Below are positions 32,367 to 32,726 of a DNA stretch of 32,726 nucleotides, piece by piece. The position numbers and the translations under genes were made by a program. Under the pieces are notes generated by a model. It made no database searches. It saw nothing but the letters and a program-made list of their open reading frames with translations, and had not been told where the DNA came from. The stretch lies in contig JAADFX010000043.1 in NCBI GenBank assembly GCA_013152685.1, forward strand, positions 1-32,726, given 5' to 3'. Source of the stretch: Methanobacteriota archaeon. GTDB lineage: Archaea; Hydrothermarchaeota; Hydrothermarchaeia; Hydrothermarchaeales; BMS3B. Numbering within the stretch: position 1 is the stretch's first letter; every line of letters begins with the position of its first letter.

Positions 32367-32723
32367 GCCAAATCTTTTAAACCTGCCAAAATGCTTTATG
32401 TTGAATGACGCAAGGGAGCAGTTTCTGTTGATGCATATTGCCGCTATCATACAGTCAAATCTACCCGTGGAATAACCTGATTTTTCAAGCTCGGACTCAA
32501 ATTTCGACGATAGAATGGCATCCCGGTTATTATACTCAAAAGTTTTCAGCTGCAGTATTTCTTCAGGGATTTTCTTTCCAATTTTATTAAATCCATAGAG
32601 AATTTCATGGAGATTTATTGAAGTAGTGGCAACTTCCACAGCCTCCAATTTTTTTAGTATTTTTTCTCCTTCCTTCGAGTTCCTGTCAAAAATCTCAATT
32701 AAAACATCTGTATCCAGAACCAC
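32346..32723 (-). CDS. vapC: VapC-type PIN-domain ribonuclease toxin
   Basis: The 125-residue protein is a PIN-domain endoribonuclease of a type II toxin-antitoxin pair. The acidic catalytic residues are visible: LDTDVLIEIFDRN (D4/D6) near the start, E40 in NLHEILYG, D89 in GRFDCMIAA, and a final SFNIKHFGRF segment. The proposed start is GTG 32721-32723, three bases from the window edge, so a longer amino end or an overlapping vapB antitoxin gene just outside is possible. It is visibly more AT-rich than the other genes, suggesting recent acquisition. Confidence 0.88.
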   Translation of the reverse strand: MVLDTDVLIEIFDRNSKEGEKILKKLEAVEVATTSINLHEILYGFNKIGKKIPEEILQLKTFEYNNRDAILSSKFESELEKSGYSTGRFDCMIAAICINRNCSLASFNIKHFGRFKRFGLKLFEV

Positions 32724-32726
32724 CTG

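Overview
The window is a densely packed, GC-rich stretch of an archaeal chromosome, almost certainly from a euryarchaeote-grade lineage that carries the tetrahydromethanopterin C1 pathway. The evidence is formylmethanofuran:H4MPT formyltransferase (ftr), the proteasome-activating nucleotidase PAN, archaeal SepF, a NIP7-like PUA protein, a ZPR1 zinc-finger protein, archaeal-type phosphoglycerate mutase, DUF373 and COG1340 coiled-coil proteins, tRNA genes without encoded CCA, and TATA-box promoters with short or absent leaders. A c-type octaheme cytochrome of the nitrite-reductase type with a CGP-CTERM-like tail means the cell makes cytochromes c. That is unlike hydrogenotrophic methanogens without cytochromes and would fit Archaeoglobi-, Hydrothermarchaeota- or Methanoperedens-like physiology. 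The sequence does not settle the lineage.

Layout. 1-2.8 kb (minus): ahcY, ftr and a truncated nitrilase-family gene. 2.8-4.3 kb: a YkgJ-type cysteine-cluster protein and a divergent CBS-pair protein, separated by a region full of inverted repeats. 4.27-4.65 kb: tRNA-Val(TAC) and tRNA-Gly(GCC) flanking a possible gene relic. 4.7-7.2 kb (minus): PAN, a COG0523 metallochaperone GTPase and a small partner protein. 7.3-10.5 kb (minus): a DUF7847-like membrane protein, thrC and apgM. 10.55-13.1 kb: a small membrane protein divergent from sepF, ZPR1, NIP7-like and FKBP genes. 13.2-15.5 kb: a phosphate-uptake operon (small 2-TM protein, PiT permease, DUF47/PhoU-like regulator, small alpha/beta protein). 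15.5-16.2 kb (minus): a LarE-like PP-loop enzyme. 16.3-22.0 kb: an LVIVD-repeat lipoprotein, a heme-c sensor histidine kinase, a receiver-winged-helix response regulator, a glutaredoxin-like protein and the octaheme nitrite reductase. 22.1-26.3 kb: glyA, a COG1340 coiled-coil gene, a DUF373 gene and a methylthioadenosine/methylthioinosine phosphorylase. 26.3-28.1 kb (minus): livM and livH permeases. 28.2-30.1 kb: a half-size EamA transporter, then a 35-residue peptide gene directly followed by a radical SAM/SPASM maturase. 30.0-32.1 kb (minus): hisS and truA. 32.2-32.7 kb: an AT-rich end with a frameshifted small ORF and a VapC-type PIN toxin.

The most interesting systems are: (1) the peptide plus radical SAM/SPASM pair (28669-30055), which has the architecture of a RiPP pathway; (2) the locus 16311-21989, where a membrane kinase with a CxxCH heme site in its extracytoplasmic domain, a response regulator with an ArsR-like output domain and a thiol oxidoreductase sit directly upstream of an octaheme nitrite reductase, suggesting redox or nitrogen-oxide control of respiration; (3) clustered palindromic elements around the CBS-gene promoter.

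Metabolically, ahcY, the MTA/MTI phosphorylase, glyA and ftr together serve methyl-group and C1 turnover: SAM by-product salvage plus H4MPT-linked C1 units. The remaining genes are core information-processing and division functions.
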